From Vesta saturnalis (lineage: Eukaryota; Arthropoda; Insecta; Coleoptera; Lampyridae), in NCBI GenBank assembly GCA_036346205.1, contig JARFJB010000379.1:2597501-2661500 (forward strand): a stretch of DNA of 64,000 bases, written 5' to 3'. Within the stretch, counting starts at the first letter, position 1; each line of letters starts with the position of its first letter. Made by a program: the position numbers and the translations under genes. The notes beneath the pieces were generated by a model. The model did no database searches and was not told where the DNA came from. It saw nothing but the letters and a program-made list of their open reading frames with translations. This document shows, in pieces, positions 11,833 through 22,569 of the stretch.

Positions 11833-13077
11833 ATGGTTTATTTTAATATAGACATTTCAATTAATATTATTTACGGCGAGTGTAATAGAATTGTTGAACG
11901 GACCTGCCGTGTTTTTGCAGAAAGATATCCAAATCGACCAAATGCAGCTGGTGATATTGTAAGAAGATTGCTTAAAAGCTGCCGTCAGTTTGGTAAATTT
12001 AAGACAAAAATTAATAAAAATAAACCACTAGTGGACAGTGACATAAACGAAATTAATGTTTTGGGTTATTTTACGGTCTCTCCAAATGCCTCCATTAGAG
12101 ATTGTGAGAGAGATCTTACTTTGCCGACGAGAACAATTCATCGCATTTTAAAAAAACACAAATGGAAACCATTTTCATATCATTTGGTGCAACACTTACA
12201 ATTCGGTGATCTTTCTCGAAGGGTAGAATTCTGTGAATGGTTTTTAATGAAGACCCAAGAGGATGAAAACTTCATAAAAAAAGTTATATGGTGTGATGAA
12301 GCAAAGTTTAGCATAATTCCCATTTTTGGTCTAATGAAAATCTACATGTTAGTAGAGAACGTTATTTCCAAGATAGTTGGAGTTTTAATGTTTTTTGTGC
12401 AATAAAAGACGATAAAATTTTAGCATTAAAATTTTATGATGAAAATTGAAATGGTACAAGATATTGCCACATTTTAGAAGAAGCCATACGACCGGCGTTA
12501 CATACTTTAAGAAATGGAGAGACGGCTTCAGCTTGGTATCAGCAAGATGGAACACCTCTTCATAACTTTGGGCCTGTTGCTCAGCATCTCTACGACATGT
12601 TTGATGATAGATGGATTGCCAATCAGGGTCCGTTTCGTTGGCCAGCTCGCTCTCCTGGTTCGGCTCCTCTAGATTTTGGTATTTGGGGTTACATTAAAAA
12701 TCATGTATTTTCCAAACCTGTTACGACAAAGGAAGATATGATGCAGAGAGTCTTACTTGCTTTTAATTCTCTAACACCCGACGATATTTCCAGAATTACA
12801 AAACATAACTTAATGAAAAGGATTCATAAATGTTCAGAAGTAGATGGTGCTAATTTTGAACCTTATTATAAAACTTTATTTGTTTAATATTACATGTAAG
12901 TTATTTTTGTTTGTAAGTTATCTAATTAAATTAATACAAAATACCTAGTCAACGTTTTTAATGATATCCACAATTAATAATCCTTTCAGGCTATTGGTTA
13001 CTTTTCAGAATTAATAACTTATGAAAAAATACAAAATATCACCTTAAATAATGGAAATCATGGCCTACCCTTTGTTC
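11833..13077 (+). pseudogene. IS630-Tc1-mariner transposase (DD41D spacing), copy A
   Basis: A mariner-type transposase. The N-terminal HTH region (VERTCRVFAERYPNRPNAAG) is followed by FVIWCDEAKFS-like WCDEAKFS with the first Asp near 12296, YQQDGTPLH with the second Asp near 12546, and SAPLDFGIWGYIK with the third. I count 41 residues between the second and third Asp, the DD41D pattern. The frame breaks after about 12400 and the reading resumes near 12597. The 3' flank (12890-13077) matches the 3' flank of copy B and stops abruptly at 13077, where an unrelated palindrome begins. The 5' flank does not match copy B, so this is a truncated copy. It lies inside piggyBac 2. Confidence 0.85.
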
Positions 13078-13110
13078 CAGTTTCATGGTGAAAATAAAAT
13101 AAAACATTGT

Positions 13111-13225
13111 ATACCACGGGCATAATCGTAGATTATGGCTCTCAGGAATATAAAAGCCCTCCGCTTCGCGTCGGGCTTTTAACATTCCCTTGACCCATAA
13201 TCTTCTGATTATGCCCTTAATACAT
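13111..13225. repeat. Nested foldback palindrome with strong hairpin core
   Basis: GGGCATAATC (13118-13127) pairs with GATTATGCCC (13207-13216). Further in, ATTATGG (13132-13138) pairs with CCATAAT (13195-13201), and AAAAGCCC (13152-13159) pairs with GGGCTTTT (13173-13180). All three nest in one stem, as in a short foldback MITE or structured repeat. It abuts the truncated mariner copy A. Confidence 0.8.
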
Positions 13226-13548
13226 AAATATCTATTAACGCGTATATCCATTCAGACTTCTTTACAATGTAAGTGATTGTGTATAATTTTAACTCCTCAA
13301 ATTGTATAAACAATATGCAGAACTCTGGTAATTCCTAGTTCAAATAAAACGTTAAGAATGGAAATTTTTCAACACTACTATCACAGTTGTATTAAAGTGA
13401 CACTAGTAAACAATGAATTTATGGTTCACTTAGAAAATATGCCGAAGTGCGACGTTCAGATAGTGATATTGTGTACGTACTCAAACGAGTACGCTGGGCG
13501 CTAATGGGTTAAAACTAATTGGATTCGTGAAATTAGCTGGGATATTCT

Positions 13549-14603
13549 TCATATCGTAACCGAAGGAAATGTTGGAAGAGGCATGTCGCTGAAGAAATAT
13601 CTGATTATAATAGTTGATGAAGAAGTTGGTCCATTAATAATTTGATTAGCAACTTGGCATTTCTTTGAAATAGATTGGTCTAAATAACCTTCTGCAACCG
13701 TTGTCGATCGCCAGCCCCCATCTTTTTTCACTGTGATCAACAATAGTAATGCAGAATTCCTTCTTAAACTGTGTCCTGTATAAAGTTCCGGATTAGGTAA
13801 CTTCAAGCATTTAGCAATTTTGTGGGGTATTTTTGACATAATGTTCTTACCCACCACTTGCACTGAACATTTTGATTTACCATAATAAATAAAGAAACGT
13901 GAGACCATTTACGTTTCTTTGTTTATTATGGTCGGTCGGTCTCAGAGAGGCATATCTTCTAATCAATTCAAGAACGTTAATGCCTCTAATAGTACTATTT
14001 GTGATTATAAATACTCTTTGTATATTGGTTTTTGTATCCGGAAGGGTTATTACTATAATATCTCCCTTATCTTGAACATCTTCAACAGCCATTTGGCACA
14101 ATTCATCACACCGGCAAGCACCACAGATAGCAATAATTAGAGCAACCTTAACGATAACAATGAATTAATAGTGAAAAATATTAATACTAAATAGAAAAAT
14201 ACCTTAGATATTAAATACTGTTCATCAGATGCTTCGATAATAAAATTATGAATTTCCTCTCTGGTAAAAGTAGCTTGCATCCAGCTCTCTTTTTTTTTGT
14301 CAAAATTGTCACTAATTTAGGAAATTTTATATCGAAATCTTCTTTTATTAAAACAGTTGATCGACACATGGACCATTTTGATCATAGTGTTGAAGATCGT
14401 AAATTTTTTGATAGTTGTAGAAAATAGGCTAAAATTACCTCTTCACTTATCCTCTTAACTTTTCTTTCCCTCATCCAACATAACAAGAAATCGTATTCCT
14501 TTTCATACCGTAGTTGTGATTTTTCTGGTAATAAATTTAAATTTAATATTTTCGCCTCGTCCATGATGTCTTCAGGAATTGAATTTTCTTCAATCTCTGC
14601 CAT
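13549..14603 (-). pseudogene. Crypton tyrosine-recombinase transposase, copy 2
   Basis: The first exon starts at Met 14603 with the Crypton head (NLLPEKSQLRYEKEYDFLLCW, about 14540-14475) and an in-frame TGA near 14383. An intron lies at about 14202-14141 by its GT...AG ends. The next exon reads VALIIAICGACRCDELCQMAV with the first catalytic Arg. After a shift near 13890 come LYTGHSLRRNSA (H-x-x-R) and GGWRSTTVAEGYL with the Trp and Tyr. All catalytic positions are still recognisable. The intron sits at the same point as in copy 1, just before the V-x-x-x-x-x-I-x-GACR block. The protein is short and disrupted. The CCAACACC inverted repeat flanks this copy once piggyBac 2 is removed. Confidence 0.8.
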
Positions 14604-15045
14604 TTTCTTGAGAACGCAACGTTTTTTCTAGACAAAACTGTGGATCAATAAAAAAATTCTAAATTTTCGAATGTTTGTTGTTCTGACTCGACGCTAAATT
14701 TCCAAATTCACATTTTTATTTATTATTTACAATTTTCATAAAGGTGTTGGAAAAAATCTTATGTATTACACTGGAGTAAAGTGTCTTTTCCTCCCTTCTG
14801 CAGTTGCTGCTATCGCCTCTGCAGTCGGGAGGAAAACCACCACTTTCCTTCCTAGCAATACAAATAGCTATTTTTTTTTAATTCTATGGATATGTTTAAC
14901 TTATATTGCAATTTTGTAATCGTTACTTCTAATACATAAACACAAAAGTGGTGTATAACTAAGTATATAAACTTTTTCGTTTATGTATTTAATTTCAATA
15001 TTTATTTGTTTTTCTAATTTTATGTAAACGAGGGTGAATCCGCTA

Positions 15046-15660
15046 GATCTCGACCACCAGTTAGTTCTCGACCATTTTATCATTTAAACACAAATATGAA
15101 AAATCTAAACCCTATTTTGAAAAATTGAACGTCTTTCATGCAAAAAATCAGTTGATAATGCGATGTTACAGCAGTCGCATCGTGCTTTGTGTTGTGTGCA
15201 AAAATATTAAGTGAAAATAGTAAGTAAATGTTTATAATATTATAATGAAAGCTCTAATGTTTTAGATCGTTAAGGACGGTTTTCTGGTACATTTTTGAAA
15301 AAAAATTACGAAAACTTACGTTTTTTATTAAATAATAGGTGGTCGCGAACTAAATTTAGGATTTTTGTGGTTCTTAGTTGTCGGTCGGATGGTCGAGAAT
15401 TAAAATTTGGCGACCATCTTATTTTCGTCAATTTAGGGTTTTTAGAACCGTTTCTATAAAGCTTTATTTATTGAATTTAGGTGATAAAATATTTTTTTTT
15501 ATCTTTTAGTTTGTGACCATCTTTTTATGTTCATGAATTATATAAATATAGTCGCGTATCTTGGTGGTCGAGAACTAGTTTGATCTCAGTTAATTCTCGA
15601 CTATCAGGCTATCTCGGTGGCCGAGAACTAATTCATCTTAAGTTAGTTCTCAAACACCAG
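15046..15660. repeat. Left subterminal 13-mer array (TGGTCGAGAACTA)
   Basis: Copies at 15062-15074 (inverted, exact), 15340-15352 (one change), 15390-15402 (one change), 15565-15577 (exact) and 15618-15630 (one change). Partial copies lie near 15050, 15594 and 15644. They are likely transposase-binding sites of the pogo-like element. Confidence 0.85.
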
Positions 15661-15721
15661 ATTTTTTCATGCATTTAATTTAAAAAATGTCAGTTTTAAG
15701 CTAAGTAGGTACTTTTTTTCA

Positions 15722-17651
15722 GTGGTGCGTTCTAAGAAAAAATCTACTTATGTGAAAAAGAAAGACACGAAAAAGAAAAATGCTTCAGTATTCTCCGTAG
15801 AACCTAAAAGATGCTCTTAAAGATATAAAAGAGAATGGAATTAAAATTCGAGAAGCTAGTAGAAAGTACTTGGTACCGAAAACCACTTTAATTGATACAT
15901 TATCTGGAAGAAAGCCTGAACACCTCTTAGCTAAATGCGGGTTTCCAATAAATAAAGGTATGCTCCTAGAAACAGTTTCAAAAATATCCAAGGAATCTAA
16001 TGAAGAACTGTTTAAAAATGGCACACCAGGGCAAACTTAGTATTTGGGATTTTTGAGAAGAAATCCTGAGATATTCTTAAGAGAAGCTGAGAGTATAAAC
16101 AAGGCTCGGGCAGTGGTCAGTGAGACCACAATTAGAAAATGGTTTTCAGAATTGCATGAGTTCCTAAAAGAAAATGACCTAATGCATATCTTTAGTGATG
16201 CTAGAATAATTTTTAATGGTGACGTGTCGAAATTTTGTTTGTGCCCAAAATCGGGAAAAGTTTTAGGACCGAGGGGGTATAAAAATTTATACAGCATTAA
16301 ACTTGGCAATGAAAAGGAAAATCTTACGGTTCTCTCGATGTTTAATGCCAGTGGAATCATTTCTCCATCTTTAGTATTGTTTGCATATGTCAGACCTCCA
16401 AGATCAGTTGTTGAAAATATGCCAAGTGGCTTAGGCAAATCAGAAAAAGGATGGATGACATCGGATGTTTTTTTTTAGTACATTGTAAACGATTTTCATA
16501 AATGGGCATTAGAAAAGAACATTCCTAAACCATTAATAATTTTTATATAATAAATAAATAATAAATCGCATATGACTCTGATATTAAGCAAATGGTGTGA
16601 AGAAAACCATGTTCTTTTGTATGCTCTACCTCCAAATACAACTCCAACCTGCAAGTGCATTTAAGCCTATGAAATCGGACTGGAAAAAATCCGTTTGCAA
16701 CTGGAAAAACAGACCAGAGAATATTAACTGTTCTGTAAGTAAAGTAAATTTTTGCGGCATATTTAATGAGGTCCTATCCAACACAGAAGATTTTAAAGTC
16801 AACATAAAAAGTGGATTTAGGAAAAGTGGTCTATTTCCATTAGATCCCAATGCTGTGGACTATACAAAATGTGTAAAGGATATTGCAGAAAATCTTGAAA
16901 CACCAACAATATATTGGCTATATTTCTCAGAGAGATATAAGATCAGCAAGAACAGTTATTTTAGCAATTCAGAAAAATTTTGATTCATATGGTATAAGCA
17001 CGGAAGTTATTTTAAACGAAATTAATTGTCTGCAAGGAACTCTTCAAAAATCTTCACCGTCTAAACAAGGAAGCGTTAATAAAAACATAAACAGGATTCA
17101 AGACACATCATCAGAGTTGCCACAAGCAGGGCCTTCAAATTTCAATAACAATATCATCACACCAAGTATGCCTGCTGAATTCATTGATGTTACCATGGGT
17201 ATATTGACAAATGTAAGTTTAGGGGGTACTTTTACGTCATCTTTTATAAACGACATAGAAAATAATGAGGTAATATTTGAATTTTCCGACTTGAATGGAA
17301 TTAAATGGTCCTACTATTACTTCTGATGGCAACCTTAATTGCAAAATTAACATTCTCGATAACGACGTTAATATTAAAACTTATTCTGAGAAAGTCAGTG
17401 CTCTAAGTGCCATTACTATTTCACCTGATAATATCCGTAATAGGGAAAATGACTTTTCCGATACTGACCTAAAGATTGAAACTAATTTTAAGAAAGGCAA
17501 TGATTTAAGTGTCATTTCTCTTATTCCTAATGATGATGTTCCCGATAGCAACCAAAATATAGAAGCTAGTGTTGAGAATGTCAATGTTCCAAGTGCCATT
17601 ACTATCACTTCTAGCAATAATACAGAGTGTGGCGCGAAGAGTTTTGATTAA
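15722..17651 (+). pseudogene. pogo/jerky-like transposase, first part
   Basis: The start is a Lys-rich leader near 15722, with a shift near 15795. Then comes a helix-turn-helix of the psq/CENP-B type (IKENGIKIREASRKYLVPKT, about 15823-15880) with GTPGQT-like spacing, and a DDE_1 core segment with FCLCPKSGKVLGPRGYKNLY (about 16232-16290). A stretch containing KWCEENHVLLYALPPNTTP (about 16590-16640) follows, with FRKSGLFPLDPNAVDYTKC near 16815-16871, both classic for this family. An AT-rich microinsertion near 16540-16565 replaces the catalytic GHKSH block. After it a low-complexity Asn/Asp/Ser-rich tail runs to the mariner insertion at 17621. Several stops and shifts make it inactive. Confidence 0.8.
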
Positions 17652-17749
17652 AAGTAATGGCGGATACAGTTATGTTAAAAATCTGAAATTACGAAGTTGT
17701 AGGTTTTGGATGACGCTGAGTTCAAATATAATATTGTCCTGAATGTGGC

Positions 17750-17770
17750 ACTTCCGGTTATACCGGAAGT
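17750..17770. promoter_or_regulatory. Subterminal palindrome made of two ETS-type sites
   Basis: ACTTCCGGT and ACCGGAAGT are separated by TAT, a perfect palindrome. ACCGGAAGT is the classical ETS-factor consensus. A decayed partner lies in the opposite arm at 20568-20587. The same palindrome occurs in the unrelated element at 23254-23274 (one change) and 24420-24440 (perfect). Confidence 0.6.
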
Positions 17771-18425
17771 AGACGTCAACTTTGTTATTTTAAATGGAAC
17801 CTAATATTTTTTATATATTTTATTTTACATGAAATTCTAGATAAAATTTGTGCACAATGTCCTATACCAAAAATTTTCGAGATATTTAGATTTTTTTAAA
17901 ATTTTGAAAAATGCTAGTCACGTTGAATAACGATATCTCCATTAATAACGAAGCTAGTGACGTGAAATTGTAACCAATAAACAACAAGCGCTTACCCGTT
18001 AACTCCATACACCCATGTCATTGTTATTTATACAGGGTGTTTTAATTTACCGCCAACATGCACAATTTAAATCGTTTATAAGTTGCTTACTTTAAATACA
18101 TTTTATTACATTTTCCGCTGTATTTTATTAAGCCAATTCGTTTGGTATCAGTATTCCCTATACCTAAACCCAACCACTTTTGAGATATTTCATTATCTTA
18201 GTTAAAACATAACAACATTAATTATTTCAACATTAGTAAAGGGTAGGTCATGATTTCCATTATTTAAGGTGATATTTTGTTATTTTTCATAAGTTATTAA
18301 TTCTGAAAAGTAACCAATAGCCTGAAGAATTATTAATTGTGGATATCAGTAAAAACGTTGACTAGGTATTTTGTATTAATTTAATTAGATAACTTACAAA
18401 CAAAAATAACTAAATGTAATATTAA

Positions 18426-18585
18426 ACAAATAAAGTTTTATAATAAGTGTTCAAAATTAGCACCATCTACTTCTAAACATTTATGAATCCTATTCATTAA
18501 GTTGTCTTCTAATTCTGGAAATATGGTAGGGTGTTAGAGAATTAAAAGCAAGTAAGACCCTCTGCATCATATCTTCCTTTGTCGT
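18426..18585 (-). repeat. Inverted copy of the mariner transposase 3' end in its own left arm
   Basis: Read on the minus strand, this matches the C-terminal coding end of the DD41D transposase and its following bases (compare 19730-19895). It is flanked by two direct copies of an arm segment, 18112-18252 and 18588-18732, suggesting a nested or gene-converted rearrangement at the left end. Confidence 0.8.
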
Positions 18586-18861
18586 AACATTTTCCGCTGT
18601 ATTTTTTTAAGCCAATTCGTTTGGTATCGGTATTCCCTATACCTAAATCCAACCACTTTTGAGATATTTCATTATCTTAGTTAAAACATAACAACACTTA
18701 ATTATTTCAACATTAGTAAAGGGTAGGCCATGGCTGTCAGAGATTTGATAGTTAGAACGTTAATTGTTATGTTGTTTTGACAGTTTTCTGTACCAGTTTG
18801 TATTTCATAGTAAATAACGGCAAATGTAGGATTTACTAATGATGATTTTTAAATCTTATAT

Positions 18862-19891
18862 TATTTACGGCGAGTGTAATAGAATTGTTGAACGGACTTG
18901 CCGTGTTTTGCAGAAAGATATCCAAATCGACCAATGCAACTGGTAATATTGTAAGAAGATTGCTTAAAAACTGCCGTCAGTTTGGTCAATTTAAGACAAA
19001 AATTAATAAAAATAAACCACTAGTGGACAGTGACATAAATGAAATTAATGTTTTGGGTTATTTTACGGCCTCCAAATGCCTCCATTGAGATTGTGAGAGA
19101 GATCTTACTTTGTTGACCAGAACAATTCATCGCATTTTAAAAACGCAAATGGAAACCATTTTCATATCATTTGGTGCAACACTTACAATTAGGTGATCTT
19201 CCTCGAAGGGTAGAATTCTGTGAATGGTTTTAATGAAGACCCAAGAGATGAAAACTTCATAAAAAAGTTATATGGTGTGATGAAGCAAAGTTTAGCAAAA
19301 TGGATAATTTAATCGACATAATTCCCATTTTTGGTATAATGAAAATCCACATGTTAGTAGAGAACGTTATTTCCAAGATAGTTGGAGTTTTAATGTTTTT
19401 TGTGCAATAAAAGACGATAAAATTTTAGCATTAAAATTTTATGATGAAAATTTAAATGGTACAAGATATTGCCACATTTTAGAAGAAACCATACGACCGG
19501 CGTTACATACTTTAAGAAATGGAGAGGCGGCTTCAGCTTGGTATCAGCAAGATGGAGCACCTCTTCATAACTTTGGGCCTGTTGCTAGCATCTCTACGAC
19601 ATGTGTGATGATAGATGGATTGCCAATCAGGGTCCGTTTCGTTGGCCAGCTCGCTCTCCTGATTTGGCTCCTCTAGATTTTGGTATTTGGGGTTACATTA
19701 AAAATCAGGTATTTTCCAAACCTGTTACGACAAAGGAAGATATGATGCAGAGAGTCTTACTTGCTTTTAATTCTCTAACACCCGACCATATTTCCAGATT
19801 TACAAGACATAACTTTATGAAAAGGATTCATAAATGTTTAGAAGTGATGGTGCTAATTTTGAACACTTATTATAAAACTTTATTTGTTTAA
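18862..19891 (+). pseudogene. IS630-Tc1-mariner transposase (DD41D spacing), copy B
   Basis: A second copy of the transposase seen at 11833-12887, closely similar but broken by many single-base losses. For example, several runs that are longer in copy A are one base shorter here, and CAAGAGGATG has become CAAGAGATG. The N-terminal HTH region, the WPARSPDLAPLDFGIWGYIK block with the third Asp (19642-19700) and the C-terminus are recognisable. The block keeps SPD, which copy A has changed to SPG. This gene belongs to the element bounded by CAGRGTGTRRCGCG ends. No frame is open over its full length, so it is inactive as written. Confidence 0.83.
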
Positions 19892-20715
19892 TATTACATT
19901 TAATTATTTTTGTTTGTAAGTTATCTAATTAAATTAATACAAAATACCTAGTCAACGTTTTTAATGATATCCACAATTAATAATCCTTTCAGGCTATTGG
20001 TTACTTTTCAGAATTAATAACAATGAAAAATAACAAAATATCACCTTAAATAATGGAAATCATGGCCTACCCTTTACTAATGTTGAAATAATTAAGTGTT
20101 GTTATGTTTTAACTAAGATAATGAAATATCTCAAAAGTGGTTGGATTTAGGTATAGGGAATACTGATACCAAACGAATTGGCTTAAAAAAATACAGCGGA
20201 AAATGTAATAAAATACAGGGTGTTCTATTTAAAGTAAGCAACTTATAAATGATTTAAATTGTGCATGTTGGCGGCTAAGTTTAAAACACCTGTATGAAAT
20301 ATCAATGAGATGGATCTATGGAGCTAAAAGGCAAGCGCTTGTTGTTTATTGGTTACAATTCACGTCACTAGCTTCGTTATTAATGGAGATATCGTTATTC
20401 AATGTGGACTAGGATTTTTTCAAAATTTTAAAAAAAATCGAAATATCTCGAAAATAGTTCATTTTTGGTATAGGACATTGTGCACAAATTTTATCTAGAA
20501 TTTCATGTAGAATTCGAAAATAAAATAAAAATATTAGGTTCTATTTAAAATAACAAAGTTGACGTCTACTTCCAGTATAACCGAAGTGCCACATTCAGGA
20601 CAATATTATATTTGAACTCAGCGTCATCCAAAACATACAGCTTCGTAATTTCAGATTTTAACATAACTGTATCCGTTATTACTTTTAATCAAAACTCTTC
20701 GCGTCACACCCTGTA

Positions 20716-21352
20716 TATCCATTAAGGAGAATGACATCCTTGATAGTAATTTAAACAGTGAAACCAATTCTAAGTCAGATAAAGACAATGATCTTAATAA
20801 TTACCCTAATAAAGAAGATGATATTTCTGATATTGACCAAAAGCTTGTAGTCACGTCTAAAATTCTGAAGTCGGTTACTAATACGTTATTGTCGCAAACA
20901 AGTAAACTGACAAATCTTACGAAAGTATTTGAAAATCACTTAGTATATCGTGAACCAATTAGACGAAGTAGTAACACAAATAGACAAAAGACTGCCTCAA
21001 AAACCCCTAGGGCAATTACATCTAGTGAATGGAGAAAATATTATGAGCAAAAAAAAGTGAGAATACACAGAAGGGGCTTGAAACAATTAGAAAAGGGAAT
21101 GACAGAGATAAGTTAAAGCAAAACAAACCAAAGCACATTTTAAAAACTAAGAAAAAACAACAAAATGATATTACCAAAAATTGTGAAATCAGTAAGATAC
21201 CATGTGCAAAATGCAATGAAGAACTAAACAGCGACACGGATGATGATGCTAAAAAAAATATTGGATGCGACTTCTGTGATAAATTGTATCACAAAAGTGT
21301 ACACCTTATAATACTGCTGCAATTCAAGATTATAAATACGACCAATACTAGG
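20716..21352 (+). pseudogene. pogo/jerky-like transposase, C-terminal part with PHD-like finger
   Basis: The continuation of the pogo ORF after the mariner. The left piece ends in ...SSNN and this piece begins ISIKENDILDSN. Removing the mariner and one TA makes the codons run on without a break. The tail has a conserved basic block (SSEWRKYYEQKKVRIHRR, about 21028-21081). After a frame change near 21110 there is a Cys/His cluster, PCAKCNEEL ... IGCDFCDKLYHK (about 21200-21295). The spacing resembles a PHD finger, which is often found at the C-terminus of insect pogo/jerky-type transposases. A one-base loss near 21295 precedes the natural end near 21350. Confidence 0.72.
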
Positions 21353-22006
21353 CTTAAGCTTTTATTATTGCTGATAATAGGAAGGTATAGAATTTTATTT
21401 ATTTTTTGTTACTTTTGAAAAGTTTTTTTTACCTATAGGTATTAGGCAAGTAAACTTACCGAAAATTTTTCAATCGAGGTAGCAATATTTGTTGACTTTA
21501 AGTCAACTTTACGTCTAGTTGGTCTTCCTAATTTTTTGTGATAAGATACAATAATTATAATAGATGTAAATAATAAAAGTACAAATTATTTTTTTAAGTT
21601 AAACCAAAGACGTACAAAATATGTTAAACGTGCTTATTAATTTTACTCACTTTGAAGTTTTATGTTTTCTACCTAAAAAGCTATTGTACTGTAATGAGTT
21701 ACCTACCTGTAGCAATAAAAATAAAACTATAAATTACTTACATCTTTAATACACCAAGCATAAGATACCTACCTACTTAATAATAGATTTTCTTATTTGT
21801 ACCTATTTTATGTGTAGCCTGTTTTTTTTACAAAAAAGGCTATTTTAGTTGAGGTAAACTAGTTAAAACTGTATTTTTTCCTAGTTTTTAAGTTAAATGT
21901 TTTTTTTTGCAATATTTTTTAATAAACTTTGTTGTATACTAAATGGGTACCTACCTAGCTCCCAACCCACCTCCTTGTGTAACACTTGTAAGCTGTAAAA
22001 AATAGG

Positions 22007-22252
22007 TGGTCGAGAACTGACATTAAGATGGTCGAAAATTTCGTCATGTGGTCGAGAACTAGTAAAATTGGACTTTTTTATAATTTGAAGAAAAATATAT
22101 GTTTAAAACGCTCTAAAGTTATATAATTTTGTAAAAAACAACTTTTAATAATCCAAAAAATTGAACACAAAATCGAAGTAATTACACTTATGTGGTATTT
22201 TAATTGTTATGGTACTCTAAAGTTGAATTTTCTTTTAACTGGTCGAGAACTA
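22007..22252. repeat. Right subterminal 13-mer array of the pogo-like element
   Basis: TGGTCGAGAACT at 22007-22018, exact TGGTCGAGAACTA at 22049-22061 and 22240-22252, and a weaker ATGGTCGAAAAT near 22028. These mirror the left array. Confidence 0.85.
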
Positions 22253-22569
22253 GCTCATTGACCCGATTACAAAAAATTTTATTCGCAACACGTGCACTGT
22301 AACATTTTTGGTGCTCGGCCTTATATTTTATCCCTCAGAAATGTGTAAACAGCGCACTAGTTACGAAAATAACCATTCCAATGCTTGTTATTGAAAGCAA
22401 AAATACGTCAGTACCATTACTATTCGTCTTGTGTGCAGATTAACATAAAGTGAAGGACAGCAAATTATTTTTGGTAGACTTTTAACGAAACAAAAAAAGA
22501 CAGAAAATAATCAATTAATGTTTTAATTAAAGATCTAAAAAACAATAAAACGTTTATTTTCAACTTAAA

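Larger units (their letters stand above)
5757..13508 (-). mobile_element. piggyBac element 2 with nested passengers
   Basis: The left end TTAA (5753-5756) is followed by CCCATTAATGTCCACC. The right end is ...GGGCGCTAATGGG followed by TTAA (13509-13512). Read inward, both ends start CCCATTA and continue similarly. Both ends also carry a subterminal palindrome, GTACTCAAATGAGTAC at 5886-5901 and GTACTCAAACGAGTAC at 13477-13492. A piggyBac transposase remnant on the minus strand (6320-7690) lies inside, consistent with one element. The remaining roughly 5.8 kb is occupied by Crypton 1, an IS4EU-like transposon, DD41D mariner copy A and a foldback palindrome, all inserted later. Confidence 0.72.
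5527..14754 (-). mobile_element. Crypton-like unit bounded by a 17-bp inverted repeat, split by piggyBac 2
   Basis: TTTTCCAACACCTTTAT at 5527-5543 recurs exactly in inverted orientation at 14738-14754, and the similarity continues imperfectly for some bases on each side. Between them are Crypton transposase 2 (13549-14603, minus) and, inserted at TTAA, the whole of piggyBac 2 (5757-13508). Without the piggyBac the unit would be about 1.5 kb. Cryptons are usually described as lacking terminal inverted repeats. Either this family has them, or the repeat belongs to another element carrying the recombinase gene. No target duplication was recognised. Confidence 0.5.
17623..20713 (+). mobile_element. 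DD41D mariner copy B, long terminal inverted repeats
   Basis: The left end CAGAGTGTGGCGCGAAGAG (from 17623) and the right end, read inverted, CAGGGTGTGACGCGAAGAG (to 20713) are flanked by TA at 17621-17622 and 20714-20715. The inverted arms extend for roughly 650 bp (about 17623-18420 against 20040-20713), with smaller internal insertions. The left arm additionally contains an inverted copy of the transposase 3' end and a second direct copy of part of the arm. It is inserted in the pogo ORF. Confidence 0.85.
15027..22267 (+). mobile_element. pogo-like transposon with subterminal 13-mers, split by a mariner
   Basis: The left end reads TA then AACGAGGGTGAATCCGCTAG. The right end, on the opposite strand, reads TA then ATCGGGTCAATGAGCTAG. 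Both run into TCTCGACCA, giving imperfect terminal inverted repeats of about 28 bp flanked by TA, as expected for pogo. Both subterminal regions carry repeated TGGTCGAGAACTA words. A transposase gene in two pieces (15722-17620 and 20716-21352) lies between. Subtracting the inserted mariner leaves about 4.1 kb. Confidence 0.7.
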
